From: Thiotrichaceae bacterium
Lineage (GTDB): Bacteria > Pseudomonadota > Gammaproteobacteria > Beggiatoales > Beggiatoaceae
Direction: 5' to 3'
Assembly (NCBI GenBank): GCA_016745055.1
Contig: JADGDF010000034.1
Span: forward strand, 1 to 32,998
DNA: 32,998 nt
Made by a program: the position numbers and the translations under genes. The notes beneath the pieces are model-generated. The model did not search any database and had not been told where the DNA came from. It saw only the letters and a list, made by a program, of their open reading frames with translations. This document shows positions 7,269 through 17,182 of this stretch, one piece after another (within the stretch, counting starts at the first letter, position 1; each line of letters begins with the position of its first letter).

Positions 7269-7294
7269 ATGGGTAGGGAATATATCCTACCCAT
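7269..7294. terminator. stem-loop after the 1624-aa gene
   Basis: ATGGGTAGG and CCTACCCAT form a perfect 9-bp stem around an 8-base loop, 25 bases past the stop at 7320. On the minus strand the stem is followed by TGTAATATT, not a run of T. It could be a weak terminator or an mRNA 3'-end protector inside the operon. Confidence 0.45.
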
Positions 7295-7319
7295 TTTCCT
7301 ACTCATTCAAACTTACACG

Positions 7320-10300
7320 CTACTCAATGAAGTTTGAACTTCCTTCACCGCAGTCCATCTCACTGATAATCGGCCTAAAATCGACTTCTTTTTCAGACAA
7401 TATTGCTTTGATTTTTTCAACAGTGACTAGGGTTTCTGCATCATCATACACGGGTGCGTCTGTGATAAAGATCAGCGTACCTTGAGATTTCAAATGATTG
7501 AGTCCCAACACTAATGCATCTGCAGAAGCTTCAGGGCACATCCCACCATCTTTTGCTTCCAAACCGTTTAGAGCTTGCAATAAGATTTCAAGGTCACGAG
7601 TCGCAGTTACCACTTTAATATCATCGTCATCTCTAAAGCTCACGATAGCGATAAGTGGTTTAGTGCCATTAGCAAAACCTTCTTCGGCGTATTGCTTGAC
7701 TTGTCGGATAACTCCTTCCAACTCGTCATTCATACTCCAAGTCAAGTCAATAACAATAATACCATCAACCACAATGTTTTGAGTGTTTACTTCAGCGCGT
7801 ACTCTGGAAGTATGTCCTTCTGAATATTCCACTGACGTTACCTTGGCTTTGGCAACAAGTTTGATGAGACCTGGGTCTGTCAACTTCGTATCCAAACTGA
7901 TTGTGGTGTAACTGACATCACCTGGGTTAACAATACTCAAATCTTGAATATCGCAAATAATTGCAGTTGATGTATCCCCAACACGACAGCCACTAGACAT
8001 GGATGAAATATCTAAGCCTTTAGGTAATTGAACTTCCAATTGAATACCCGTTACATTGGTTTGAGGTGCATTATCATTCAACTCAACATCAAACTCATAA
8101 TGTAAATCACCACCCATCACGACAGGACTTGGGGTTGCACTACCAAAGACAGACAAGTAAGGTTTCACCTTTGTTGCTGTTTTTGCAACATCTGGGGTGT
8201 ACTCATTAGATGTCAAAGTAACTACGTTAGCAATCGAAGAACCTGCTTGGCCGACGCTCAACTCAACATCAATGGCGGTAAGTGAACCAACAGACAAATC
8301 AGATAAAGTACAAGTCGTTGTATTGTTTTCAACCACACCATCACAGTTAACACCTTCCAACCCTTGAATGCTGACCAAACTTGTACCGTTTGGAATTTCA
8401 TAGGTAATGAGGCCATTGGTTGCTGTTTTATCTCCGCCGTTGACAGCGCTGATGGTATAGGCAATGTTTTTACCTTGTTCAGCTTTTTGTTGGCGATCTT
8501 TAGGAGAAATTTTGGCTTTCAACTCAGTCAGTGGTTTTAACACAATTTCAGTCAACAACTGTTCATTGCCCACTTCAAAATCCACAGGCATGAAGGTTGT
8601 GCCATCGTCACTACTTACCATTGCAGTGTAAGCACCTTCAAGCAAGCTACCAATTTTCCAGCCTCCGTTTTCATCAGTGGTGATAGTTTTGCCATCGACT
8701 TCAATGGTTACACCCACAACCGGCTCACCTACTTCATTATGAATGGTGCCAAACACGCTGTAATCACCGGTGACATTTACTGAGCCTGTTAACGTGATAT
8801 TTGAAGTTTCATCTTCACCTAACTCCACTTGCTCACTTTCAAAGGTATAACCTTCTTTGCTAGCAGAGATTGTGTAACTTCCTACAGGCAAGTCAATTGT
8901 CACTTCACCATTAACATCCGTCGTTACAGTTTGATTCCCTACTTGGACACTCACACCTTCTAAAGGTTGGCCATCACCAGTAACGGTTACATTAAGGGTG
9001 CCTTGTGGTATTGGAAGAGTATTTCCTCCTAGTCTAACTTCCACTTCCTTAACCACTTCAATACCACTAAGCTCGACTTTGGGTTGCTCAAATTCATGGA
9101 CTTTATGGCTAGCAGCGATAGTATAAGTACCTGCTTCAAGACCATAAACATACCAGAATCCATTGGCATCCGTTTTTGCTAACTTATCTCCAACTGTGAG
9201 TTGAACACCTTCAATGGGTTGACCATTTTCATCCACAATGGTGCCCAACACAGCATAAAGATTAGCTCTTTCTAATTCTCCAAGTAAATTTGGTTGAGTC
9301 GGAGCTATTTCAGCAAAAATTTCAAGGCCTTGACGTAAAGCAGCAACTTCTTCTGTATCAATAGATACATTACGCATACCCATTGTTGCAGATTCATCAA
9401 TTTGGATCGTTGTTATCAACTGAGATAATCCTTGAACTGCGGTAGAAAGTACAGAAACTCCCATGCTTTCTAAATCTACAAGGATATTTTCCATTTCCGA
9501 GAAATCAACATATTGCCCAATCATTTCAATATCCAATGTTTGATCTTGGAAGGCATAACTTGGATTAATTTGAGTGATTTTAGGTATATCTTTCGCGATT
9601 TCGAAACCATTCAAAAGTGCAGCTGTTTCATCGCCGGTTGTGATAAATACATCGCGATAGCCAAACTCTGCATCGTCAGCAATTCCAATCGTTGCAACTG
9701 CATTTGTCGCATCAATCACGTTAAGTGTCAGGATCTTAATACCGCTTCCACTGAATTCTAAGAAACTTTCTTCGTCAACAAAATGAGTTGTTTGTCCGGA
9801 AAGTTTAATATTAACGGTAGAATCAACGCCAGCACGTGATGGTGTGATTTCAGTAATTTTGGCAACAGAACTGTTGTTGACAACTGAAGATAAGACTAAA
9901 AAGCTATTTGCTTTTGCAACACGTTCGTTACCAGTTTCCACAACCACACTGTGTAAGCCTACTTTAGTAGAAGTAGTCACATCCACAGTTGCTGTCATCA
10001 ACTCAGAACTATGAACAGTTAAGTTTTGAACTGTAATGCCATTACCAAAATTGACGGTGGTGGTTTCGTCAAAGTTTGTCGCTAACCCAGAAATATTGAC
10101 GTTAGTACCTGTACCCACAATGCCAATGTAAGGTGTAACACCCACAAGTTCTGGATTGCCCGTAGCTTCTGCTACGAATAAAGGCCCTGCACCTTCAGCC
10201 ACTTCAACGTCATTACCTACTGTGGTTGTAACTGTCACATCATAAAAATCAGACGTGATATTGGCAGGAACAGTAACATTGGCGATAATTTGTGTGGCAG

Positions 10301-12194
10301 ATAGTACTTTGAAATTATTGACTGTAATACTATTACCAAAATTAACGGTTGAAGACTCATTAAAATTAGTACTCGCAGCTGTCAATACTAAATCTGAAGT
10401 TGCTCCTTGTAGTACAGTGGAAGGATTCACATCAACAATAGCAGGCTCATCAGTTCCCATCATGGTGTTGTAAATACTATTTTCGTATCGTGTACCACTA
10501 ATATCTGTGCCATCATTGACTTCAGGAATATATGCAAATGAACCGTTTGTTTCAAAAGCAATGCGAGAATAAACTTCGATAGCACCATCATCCGTTCTAC
10601 CATCACGAGTCATCCGATTACCACCTCGGACTCTTGGTGAACCACTGCGCGTATCTTCACACTCGCCAGTCAATTTGACATGAACACGGATTCCTTTCTT
10701 TTTCAAGTCAGCAATCAATCCATCAATATCCAAATCAGGATGAGGATCAGCGTCGGTATACAACATGATTTGTCCACCTTGTCGGGTGTTCAATGAAGCG
10801 GCTTGTATTGCTTCAACAGAGCCTTCGGGACATTCACCGCCACCTGCTGCATAAAGGCCATCAATACGTTTTTGTACTGCAGCTAAGTCATTTGTAATGC
10901 CACGTTCGTAAAAGCCATCTCTAAATTCAACAAAATTGATAGCAGGGGCACTTTTGCGTTTGCCACTTTCCAATCGCTTAACAATGTTTTGCGTATATCG
11001 AGTTAAACTATTAGCTGTACGAACAATTTCTCCTTTTTCTGATACACCATCGTCATCAAACCCCATACTGCCAGTCACATCAATCACATAAGAAGTATCT
11101 GCACCGTCATTGTCTTTAATGATGATTCGATGCGTCTTTTGTTTACCTCGCGTGGCACCACCTTCTAAAGTTGCACCCAACAGAGCAAATTGCACATGTT
11201 CCGACGATGGATATTCCATGCGAGTATCGTCAATAATTTGAACAGTAATGGTGCGTGGACTATCATCCCAATCTTCCCAAACTGGGTTTAAAGAGGAAGT
11301 AATTTTGTAGTCTTCATTCAATTTTGCGGTTGTTCTGGTATCAGAAACAGCTATTTCTATTGAAACTCGGCCATTTTTTCCACCTACACGAACAACATCA
11401 AAAGTGACAGTACCCACATCCTCATTCACGCTTTGGGAAGCTGCAGAAAATTGAATTTTGCCTGGTTGGGGGGAGCGGAATTTTGCAACAGTTTCAGCGG
11501 TCTTGTTAAGAATATTGGCACAAACCTTTGACCAGTTATTAGTTTGAAAACCAAAACTATCATTCATAATGACATTATTGCCATTGATTGTTTTATCATT
11601 GTTTTTGCATCCCATCAAATGCCCAAGCTGATGAGAGAAGCTATAACCTCCAAGATCACTCCCTGCCGCACAACCGACAGTGACAACAGCAAATGCAGAC
11701 TCAGCAAATCCATTTGGTTTATTAGGATTTAACTGATGTGCGTTACCACACCCCCCTGCATCATTGCCAACTAACAGGACGGTGACATCTGCCATGTTTT
11801 TACCGCGTAAATCATGGACATTAGGTATTTGATTTGTCGTCAGTTGTACTAAGATATCTTCTGTGGAGAGTTTATCTTTATCGCCTTCATAAGCTATCTG
11901 GGCACGATGTACTTCGTTCAATTGCTGTGTAACACTACTATTGGTGTAACTGGTGTTGGTTTCTTTGATGAGATCATTAATCATGGAATTAATGTCACCA
12001 CCTGATGCACTTTTTGCGTGTAATTCCGCTTGAGGCGTATATACTACAAGCAAGTCGATGACTTCATCAGCAGCGAAGCTGGTCAATGGCGTTACACTTA
12101 ATGAAAATAAAACAAGTAAACTGCTTACCCATCTAGCAAAATGACTTTGCCTTTTGGGAATAGCAGGATCATGTTTTCTCGAATAGGGAATCAT
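7320..12194 (-). CDS. giant exported multidomain protein: reprolysin-like, Calx-beta, vWA, IPT, CNA-B, DUF11, vWA
   Basis: A 1624-residue exported protein. Signal peptide to about 42 (VTPLTSFAA). A reprolysin/M12-like domain spans about 44-240 (IDLLVVYTPQAELHA; GGYSFSHQLGHLMGC). The canonical HExxHxxGxxH is HQLGHLMGCKN here: the catalytic Glu is Gln189 and the third His is Asn198, so peptidase activity is unlikely. Then come Calx-beta (about 244-362) and vWA-1 (about 366-580, MIDAS D372-T374-S376). Four IPT/TIG-like repeats run about 583-960, three carboxypeptidase-regulatory/CNA-B-like domains about 978-1220, and two DUF11-like domains about 1224-1455. vWA-2 occupies about 1478-1624 (D1483, T1485, S1487) and ends earlier than vWA-1. 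Both vWA domains share a GGxCPE ... C pair, suggesting a disulfide. The architecture suggests a metal-dependent adhesin or matrix protein; its ligand is unknown. It is the middle gene of the operon. Confidence 0.85.
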   Translation of the reverse strand: MIPYSRKHDPAIPKRQSHFARWVSSLLVLFSLSVTPLTSFAADEVIDLLVVYTPQAELHAKSASGGDINSMINDLIKETNTSYTNSSVTQQLNEVHRAQIAYEGDKDKLSTEDILVQLTTNQIPNVHDLRGKNMADVTVLLVGNDAGGCGNAHQLNPNKPNGFAESAFAVVTVGCAAGSDLGGYSFSHQLGHLMGCKNNDKTINGNNVIMNDSFGFQTNNWSKVCANILNKTAETVAKFRSPQPGKIQFSAASQSVNEDVGTVTFDVVRVGGKNGRVSIEIAVSDTRTTAKLNEDYKITSSLNPVWEDWDDSPRTITVQIIDDTRMEYPSSEHVQFALLGATLEGGATRGKQKTHRIIIKDNDGADTSYVIDVTGSMGFDDDGVSEKGEIVRTANSLTRYTQNIVKRLESGKRKSAPAINFVEFRDGFYERGITNDLAAVQKRIDGLYAAGGGECPEGSVEAIQAASLNTRQGGQIMLYTDADPHPDLDIDGLIADLKKKGIRVHVKLTGECEDTRSGSPRVRGGNRMTRDGRTDDGAIEVYSRIAFETNGSFAYIPEVNDGTDISGTRYENSIYNTMMGTDEPAIVDVNPSTVLQGATSDLVLTAASTNFNESSTVNFGNSITVNNFKVLSATQIIANVTVPANITSDFYDVTVTTTVGNDVEVAEGAGPLFVAEATGNPELVGVTPYIGIVGTGTNVNISGLATNFDETTTVNFGNGITVQNLTVHSSELMTATVDVTTSTKVGLHSVVVETGNERVAKANSFLVLSSVVNNSSVAKITEITPSRAGVDSTVNIKLSGQTTHFVDEESFLEFSGSGIKILTLNVIDATNAVATIGIADDAEFGYRDVFITTGDETAALLNGFEIAKDIPKITQINPSYAFQDQTLDIEMIGQYVDFSEMENILVDLESMGVSVLSTAVQGLSQLITTIQIDESATMGMRNVSIDTEEVAALRQGLEIFAEIAPTQPNLLGELERANLYAVLGTIVDENGQPIEGVQLTVGDKLAKTDANGFWYVYGLEAGTYTIAASHKVHEFEQPKVELSGIEVVKEVEVRLGGNTLPIPQGTLNVTVTGDGQPLEGVSVQVGNQTVTTDVNGEVTIDLPVGSYTISASKEGYTFESEQVELGEDETSNITLTGSVNVTGDYSVFGTIHNEVGEPVVGVTIEVDGKTITTDENGGWKIGSLLEGAYTAMVSSDDGTTFMPVDFEVGNEQLLTEIVLKPLTELKAKISPKDRQQKAEQGKNIAYTISAVNGGDKTATNGLITYEIPNGTSLVSIQGLEGVNCDGVVENNTTTCTLSDLSVGSLTAIDVELSVGQAGSSIANVVTLTSNEYTPDVAKTATKVKPYLSVFGSATPSPVVMGGDLHYEFDVELNDNAPQTNVTGIQLEVQLPKGLDISSMSSGCRVGDTSTAIICDIQDLSIVNPGDVSYTTISLDTKLTDPGLIKLVAKAKVTSVEYSEGHTSRVRAEVNTQNIVVDGIIVIDLTWSMNDELEGVIRQVKQYAEEGFANGTKPLIAIVSFRDDDDIKVVTATRDLEILLQALNGLEAKDGGMCPEASADALVLGLNHLKSQGTLIFITDAPVYDDAETLVTVEKIKAILSEKEVDFRPIISEMDCGEGSSNFIE

Positions 12195-12218
12195 TATTAT
12201 TTCCTCATGAATGAATAT

Positions 12219-12253
12219 GTGAGTTTGTCATCGTTGTAAAATGACAAACTCAC
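12219..12253. promoter_or_regulatory. perfect 13-bp stem-loop between operon genes
   Basis: GTGAGTTTGTCAT and ATGACAAACTCAC are exact reverse complements around a 9-base loop. The element lies 25 bases before the start of the 1624-aa gene. A perfect 13-bp stem is unlikely by chance. No T-run follows in the direction of transcription, so I favour an RNA processing/stability or partial attenuation role over full termination. Confidence 0.6.
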
Positions 12254-12329
12254 CTAATTAAATAATTAAAACGATTGGTGTGCAGAGTTTTTCATTCAGC
12301 TAATTCATAAAAAATGTTCTGCATGTTGA

Positions 12330-13760
12330 TTACTTCACGGTTGCTGATGGAATGAGTTCCATGTGAATTTTGCTCTTTCCACGAATATCAACATCTTCAA
12401 TACCGTAGTAATAGGTATTACCGGATTCAACGCTAGAATCCACATAGGAATAGGAAATACCGTTGTGTGAAACACCCTGAGCTGGAATCAATTCATTGGT
12501 GAGTTTCACGACATTTGTGTACGCTCCGGCTTCATCTTTTTGAGCACGCCAGACAAAGAAACCTGCATTATCAATTTCAGAAGTAGTTGCCCATGAAACT
12601 GCAACACTATTTTTAACAGGGACTGCGGTGACAAATTCCAAATCAACAGACTCTATGCAAGCGGGATCTTTTGGATCACAGAAGGGAATATCTTCCTCTG
12701 TAGGAATAGGCATCATTGGTAAGCTATTAAAATATCTGGTCATACATTCTTCATCTACTTCACCTTCTTGACATTGATCAGGCGTTTTACCATCTCGAAC
12801 GCCTTTAACACTTCTCGTAATGCCATTTTCTGGGCCAAAGCTGATACCGTGAGTGGCAATTCTTAGCCAACCAATATGGCCATTTTGCGTATCTGCTTCA
12901 CACTTTGTTGGATCAGTAGACTTTCTCGTAAATAGCTTAGGCGCCATTTTGCTGCCAGAACGTCCGGTATGAGAATAAATGACTTTAGGTGGAAAGCTTG
13001 TTAAACCTGTGGATTCGATAATCAGTGGATCGCCATTGACAATAGTTCCTCTCGTACCTGCTTCGTTGAATAAAACCATATCAACTTTTCCATCATTATT
13101 CATGTCCACGTCTACATCTACATACATTTGGAAAAAGCTTTCTGCGGGAAAACCATCTCCATTGAGAGATTCCACTTCACCCAAACTACGTGCTTGACAA
13201 GGTGCTTTATCTCCTGCTCTGACCGCATTAGCTCCCCCACCACCACGTAATGGTGTTAACTTAAAGGAAACAGCTTGAGTGTGTATCTCTTCTCTACCAC
13301 TTGGACCTTCATCAAAGGGATGTCCATCGGCTTGGTATGCACCTTTTTTCCATTGGAAATGTTTATCAGTGATGGGTTCGTCGGTTGCAGAAAAATAGGT
13401 ACTACAAGAACTTGAGCTACCTGTTTTACAAATATGGGCACCATTTTTTTCATCTGTGCTATCACCATCACGATGAGGGTTACTTCTCCCTACTTTGGTT
13501 CTCGCTTCGTATAACATTGGGCTTGTATAAGTTCTAGCCCCTGTTGGACAGTCCGCAGGAGAATCATAACCTTGACAAAAGGGTGCCCCCATTTCGTCTC
13601 TTAAATAAAAAGCAAATCCTTTAGTGAAAGTGACTTTGAATTGTGCCAAAGATTGCACATCATCGACACCTGCGTTTGGAAAAGCAGCCCAGGTCGTAGG
13701 AGAAATAGCAATGCCTGACAAAGCTAATGACATTGCAGCAACATATTTTTTCATTTTCAT
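12330..13760 (-). CDS. exported protein with C-terminal Fn3-like domain
   Basis: A 476-residue exported protein and the first gene of the surface operon. The signal peptide is clear: KK at positions 4-5, then a hydrophobic stretch to TTWA|AF near residue 25. The body is Cys-containing (about a dozen Cys, consistent with periplasmic or extracellular disulfides) and is not a family I can name. An EF-hand/dockerin-like loop, DMNNDGKVD, sits at about 219-227 and could bind calcium. The last 90 residues (VAVSWATTSEIDNAGFFVWR ... YYYGIEDVDIRGK) form a fibronectin-III-like domain of the type common in secreted gammaproteobacterial proteins. A GAAAGGTGAG ribosome site precedes the ATG. The long divergent gap to recQ should hold the operon promoter. 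Confidence 0.8.
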   Translation of the reverse strand: MKMKKYVAAMSLALSGIAISPTTWAAFPNAGVDDVQSLAQFKVTFTKGFAFYLRDEMGAPFCQGYDSPADCPTGARTYTSPMLYEARTKVGRSNPHRDGDSTDEKNGAHICKTGSSSSCSTYFSATDEPITDKHFQWKKGAYQADGHPFDEGPSGREEIHTQAVSFKLTPLRGGGGANAVRAGDKAPCQARSLGEVESLNGDGFPAESFFQMYVDVDVDMNNDGKVDMVLFNEAGTRGTIVNGDPLIIESTGLTSFPPKVIYSHTGRSGSKMAPKLFTRKSTDPTKCEADTQNGHIGWLRIATHGISFGPENGITRSVKGVRDGKTPDQCQEGEVDEECMTRYFNSLPMMPIPTEEDIPFCDPKDPACIESVDLEFVTAVPVKNSVAVSWATTSEIDNAGFFVWRAQKDEAGAYTNVVKLTNELIPAQGVSHNGISYSYVDSSVESGNTYYYGIEDVDIRGKSKIHMELIPSATVK

Positions 13761-13824
13761 CTTAAACTCACCTTTCAGTAGTTAAATTAATAAGTTATCC
13801 GTACTTGGTAAAATTAAATCACCG

Positions 13825-13848
13825 TTAAAACGCTAAATAACGTTTTAA
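13825..13848. promoter_or_regulatory. 8-bp inverted repeat in the surface-operon leader
   Basis: TTAAAACG and CGTTTTAA are exact reverse complements around an 8-base centre (CTAAATAA on the plus strand). It lies 65 bases before the first start codon of the operon. It could be an operator for a dimeric regulator or a leader hairpin. Confidence 0.4.
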
Positions 13849-13861
13849 ATTGATGTTGTTT

Positions 13862-13920
13862 GGCTATCTTTGATACTCGACTCTCGTAGCTATAGCAAAT
13901 GAAGGTTTCATCTTTTCCTT
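13862..13920 (-). ncRNA. candidate structured leader RNA of the surface operon
   Basis: Read on the minus strand, this part contains GATGAAACCTTCAT (a short hairpin). GCTAT then pairs with ATAGC across a loop that holds a GAGA tetraloop-like hairpin and the string ATCAAAG. The arrangement (AAACC, GNRA-capped hairpin, CAAAG, closing stem) is loosely reminiscent of the c-di-GMP-I (GEMM) riboswitch core. The diagnostic GACGCAAAGC is not present, however. I call it only as a structured leader candidate. Confidence 0.22.
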
Positions 13921-14566
13921 AGCGTACTTAAGAAAATTACGCATAAACATATTAAACATAACTAACATTAAATTAAATACGTAGTGTAATTTCTTTTATA
14001 GGATTAATTTTTTTCATGAAATAGACAAGCTTAAGAATCAATAACTTAAACTCATACTTTGAATGGATTAATAATTTAATTTATTAGTGGTTATTTGGGT
14101 GAGTGAATTTAAAATAATAAAAATCAGTTAGTTAAGATATTTTTTAAAAAAATACAAAATAAAGCCAAATAATTATAAATATGGCCTTTATTTTTTAAAA
14201 ATTATTAAAAACATTTAGTTACTCTATTTAAAAGTAAGATCGATATTTTTGTAGATAATATAAGGGATATTAGCACGACACCATTAAAAATATTTGTAAA
14301 ATATAAGATTAGTGGATTATTAGTGTTATTAAGTCTGGATTCCTAAAGTTTTATCAAAGCTATAGTGTTGAAAATCCTTTTTCTTAAAAGTGAACAATAT
14401 TTCAAATAAAAGTTTCTTTTGCCACTTCAGGTTATCATTTAGACTTAAAAATTGATGATTAACACTATGAGATTGGAATTTTATGTGCGTTGAGTAGATT
14501 TTTTTGTGGAAAAATGAAAAAATAGGTTTTACTTTATACAGTGAAGTCACTCGGTCGTCCTTTTAG

Positions 14567-16810
14567 ATGTCAATAACACCCCTTGAATTACTCCGTCAAA
14601 CCTTTGGTTATCAAGACTTTCGTGGCGAGCAAGCACAAATTATCCAACATGTACTTGAAGGAAAAAATGCGCTTGTGCTCATGCCCACAGGTGGCGGAAA
14701 ATCGCTTTGTTATCAAATACCTGCTCTTATCCGGCCTGGTTTAGGTATCGTTGTTTCACCTTTGATTGCATTAATGCAGGACCAGGTGACAGCTTTGCAG
14801 CAACTAGGTATTCGTGCAGCTTCCCTCAATTCCCAACAAAATTATGATCAGGCTTATCAAGTTTCAACTCAACTGCGTCATGGTGAATTGGATTTACTCT
14901 ACGTTTCTCCCGAAAAAATAGTGACACCACGTTTTTTAGATTTTTTGGAACAAACTGAAATTGCTTTATTTGCGGTTGACGAGGCACATTGTTTGTCTCA
15001 ATGGGGACATGATTTTCGCCCTGAATATGCCCAACTTTCTGTTTTAGCTGAACAGTTTCCTGGTATTCCGCGTATTGCGCTGACTGCAACGGCAGATCAT
15101 ATTACGCGCCAGGAAATTATTGAACAATTGCAATTACATGATGCTAAACCATTTGTTACAGGCTTTAATCGACCAAATATATACTATCGTATTGTGCATG
15201 GGCAAAAGAATACAAGGTTGAATGAGGTTTTATTAAATTTTATTCGCCAAGAACATTCAGGCGATACGGGCATCGTTTATTGCCTAACTCGTAAAAAAGT
15301 AGAGGAAACAGCAACTTGGCTGACGCGAGAAGGACTAGTTGCTTTACCTTATCATGCTGGTTTGGATAAAAATATACGCGAACATCATCAAACCCGCTTT
15401 TTAAGAGAAGAAAATATTATTATTGTTGCTACGATTGCTTTTGGATTAGGTATTGATAAACCTGATGTGCGTTTTGTGGCTCATTTAGGGTTACCCAAAA
15501 GTATAGAAGCCTATTATCAGGAAACAGGGCGGGCTGGACGTGATGGACTCCCAGCCAATGCTTGGTTGGGCTATAGTAACTATGATATTGTAATGCTGCG
15601 ACGTATTTTGGAAGGTTCAGCGTGCGAAAATCCGCAGGTTAGAAAAATAGAGCTTGCCAAATTGCAGGATATGATTAGATATTGTGAATGGACTCGTTGC
15701 CGTCGTCAAAAGTTGCTCACTTATTTAGGCGAACCAACGCATCAACCTTGTGGGTATTGCGACAACTGTGGTGGATTGATTGAAACTTGGGATGCTACTG
15801 AAATTGTGCAAAAAGCACTTTCCTGTGTTTATCGAACTGGAGAACAATTTGGTATTGGTCACGTCACTGAGGTACTTTTGGGAAAAAAGAGTGATAAAGT
15901 TTTGCAACATACCCATCATGAAATTAGCACATTTAGTATTGGTCAAGAATTAACGGCAGGTGAATGGCATTCACTGTTCCAGCAGTTATTGGCTATTGGT
16001 TATATTAAAACTGAAAATGAAGACTATAGGCTGCAAATTATATGGGAAAAAGCGCGGCCTTTATTGCGCAGTGAAAAACGGCTGCGTTTACGCAAAAATG
16101 GCGTTTCAGTCTCACAACTTCCTAAAAAAACAGTTAATTTCAGTGATACTGATAAAATTTTATTAAATAATTTACGCCAGAAACGTAGAGAGCTAGCGCA
16201 AGCTGATAATAAAGCACCTTATATGGTATTTCATGATACAACCTTGGAAGAAATGGTCAGGTATCGCCCCAGCAATTTAGCTACTTTTTACAAATTAAAG
16301 GGGGTGGGAAAATCTAAAAAACATTATGCTCAGACTTTTATTGGCGTGATGGACGAACATGCGATGAAATATCATGATGATACAGGTTTGGAAGATGAAT
16401 TATTAGCGCTATCAGCACCAACAGTAAAACCAAAAAAAACAGCTACAACTAAAATTTTGCCACACACAAAATCAGAATTATCACCTACAGCTATTCAAAG
16501 TATTGAATTATGCCAAACAGGCTTATCTCCTGAACAAGTTGCAACGCAACGTGGTTTAAAAACAACGACTATCTATGGACATTTAGTGGATGGCATTCAC
16601 TGCGGCGAATTAACATTAAACACTGTCATTACCTTAGATAATAATGAAATTAATGACATTAAAGAGGCTATTCAAGCACTCACTGAAGGCAATAATGCAT
16701 TAAAACCTGTGTACGAAGCCTTTGAAGGTGTTTACGAATACGATACTTTAAGGTGTGTTAAGGCTCATGTATTAAAAGAAAATAGGGAACCTGATGTTCC
16801 TAATAATTAA
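14567..16810 (+). CDS. recQ: ATP-dependent DNA helicase RecQ
   Basis: A 747-residue 3'-5' superfamily 2 DNA helicase acting in recombination and fork repair. Walker A is TGGGKS (41-46) and the DEAH box is at 138-141. Motif [12 protein letters not shown], is at about 318-327. The zinc-binding Cys are C378, C395, C398 and C401, spaced as in E. coli RecQ. A winged-helix domain and an HRDC domain (about 530-610, including [12 protein letters not shown]) follow. The extra C-terminus (about 635-735) carries a helix-turn-helix-like block ([20 protein letters not shown]) found in longer RecQ proteins, making it some 140 residues longer than the E. coli enzyme. The next gene starts 15 bases on, so the two are probably co-transcribed. 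Confidence 0.96.
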   Translation: MSITPLELLRQTFGYQDFRGEQAQIIQHVLEGKNALVLMPTGGGKSLCYQIPALIRPGLGIVVSPLIALMQDQVTALQQLGIRAASLNSQQNYDQAYQVSTQLRHGELDLLYVSPEKIVTPRFLDFLEQTEIALFAVDEAHCLSQWGHDFRPEYAQLSVLAEQFPGIPRIALTATADHITRQEIIEQLQLHDAKPFVTGFNRPNIYYRIVHGQKNTRLNEVLLNFIRQEHSGDTGIVYCLTRKKVEETATWLTREGLVALPYHAGLDKNIREHHQTRFLREENIIIVATIAFGLGIDKPDVRFVAHLGLPKSIEAYYQETGRAGRDGLPANAWLGYSNYDIVMLRRILEGSACENPQVRKIELAKLQDMIRYCEWTRCRRQKLLTYLGEPTHQPCGYCDNCGGLIETWDATEIVQKALSCVYRTGEQFGIGHVTEVLLGKKSDKVLQHTHHEISTFSIGQELTAGEWHSLFQQLLAIGYIKTENEDYRLQIIWEKARPLLRSEKRLRLRKNGVSVSQLPKKTVNFSDTDKILLNNLRQKRRELAQADNKAPYMVFHDTTLEEMVRYRPSNLATFYKLKGVGKSKKHYAQTFIGVMDEHAMKYHDDTGLEDELLALSAPTVKPKKTATTKILPHTKSELSPTAIQSIELCQTGLSPEQVATQRGLKTTTIYGHLVDGIHCGELTLNTVITLDNNEINDIKEAIQALTEGNNALKPVYEAFEGVYEYDTLRCVKAHVLKENREPDVPNN

Positions 16811-16825
16811 TTAGAGGAAAGAGAT

Positions 16826-17182
16826 ATGTCACAAAATACTTTGGAAACTTTGCGTCAACAATTAAGTGAGTTTGCTAGCGTACGTAATTGGGAGCAGTTT
16901 CATTCGCCAAAAAATCTTTCAATGGCACTAAGCGCTGAAGTTGCAGAACTCATTGAACATTTTCAGTGGCTCACTGAAAAACAAAGCAGTGATTTGTCCC
17001 CTGATAAATTGGAAGAGGTAGGTTACGAATTGGCAGATATATTAATTTATTTAGTACGTATTGCAGATAAATTGGATGTTGATCTTTTGGAAGTTGCTTA
17101 TAAAAAAATGGCAATTAATGAAAAGCGATATCCAGTAGAAAAAGTCAAAGGAGATGCTCGTCGAGCTTCAGAATATGAATAA
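16826..17182 (+). CDS. MazG-like nucleotide pyrophosphohydrolase
   Basis: A 118-residue all-alpha NTP pyrophosphatase of the MazG/RS21-C6 (dCTPase-like) type, which hydrolyses (d)NTPs to monophosphates plus pyrophosphate and cleans the nucleotide pool. Diagnostic motifs are LSAEVAELIEHFQW (first Mg-binding helix with E-x-x-E), KLEEVGYELADILIYLVRIA (E-x-x-x-x-E-x-A-D helix) and the tail NEKRYPVEKVKGDARRASEY. Full length for the family. It lies 15 bases after recQ with a strong AGAGGAAAGAG ribosome site, which fits a small genome-maintenance operon. Exact substrate cannot be assigned. Confidence 0.9.
   Translation: MSQNTLETLRQQLSEFASVRNWEQFHSPKNLSMALSAEVAELIEHFQWLTEKQSSDLSPDKLEEVGYELADILIYLVRIADKLDVDLLEVAYKKMAINEKRYPVEKVKGDARRASEYE

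Larger units (their letters stand above)
13761..14566. other. divergent intergenic region between the surface operon and recQ
   Basis: About 800 AT-rich bases with no convincing coding frame. The left half should hold the promoter and leader of the minus-strand operon, including the structured elements described separately at 13825-13848 and 13862-13920. The right half should hold the recQ promoter. No clear sigma-70 hexamer pair stands out from the AT-rich background, so none is called. Confidence 0.5.

Noticed and set aside
13862-13920. Firm c-di-GMP-I riboswitch call
   Set aside because: The diagnostic GACGCAAAGC and second-helix sequences are not present. Only a loose resemblance remains, so it is listed as a structured-leader candidate.
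14329-14550. 73-codon minus-strand ORF next to recQ
   Set aside because: Low-complexity, Lys/Phe-rich composition expected from AT-rich DNA; no motif and no ribosome site. It lies where the recQ promoter should be.
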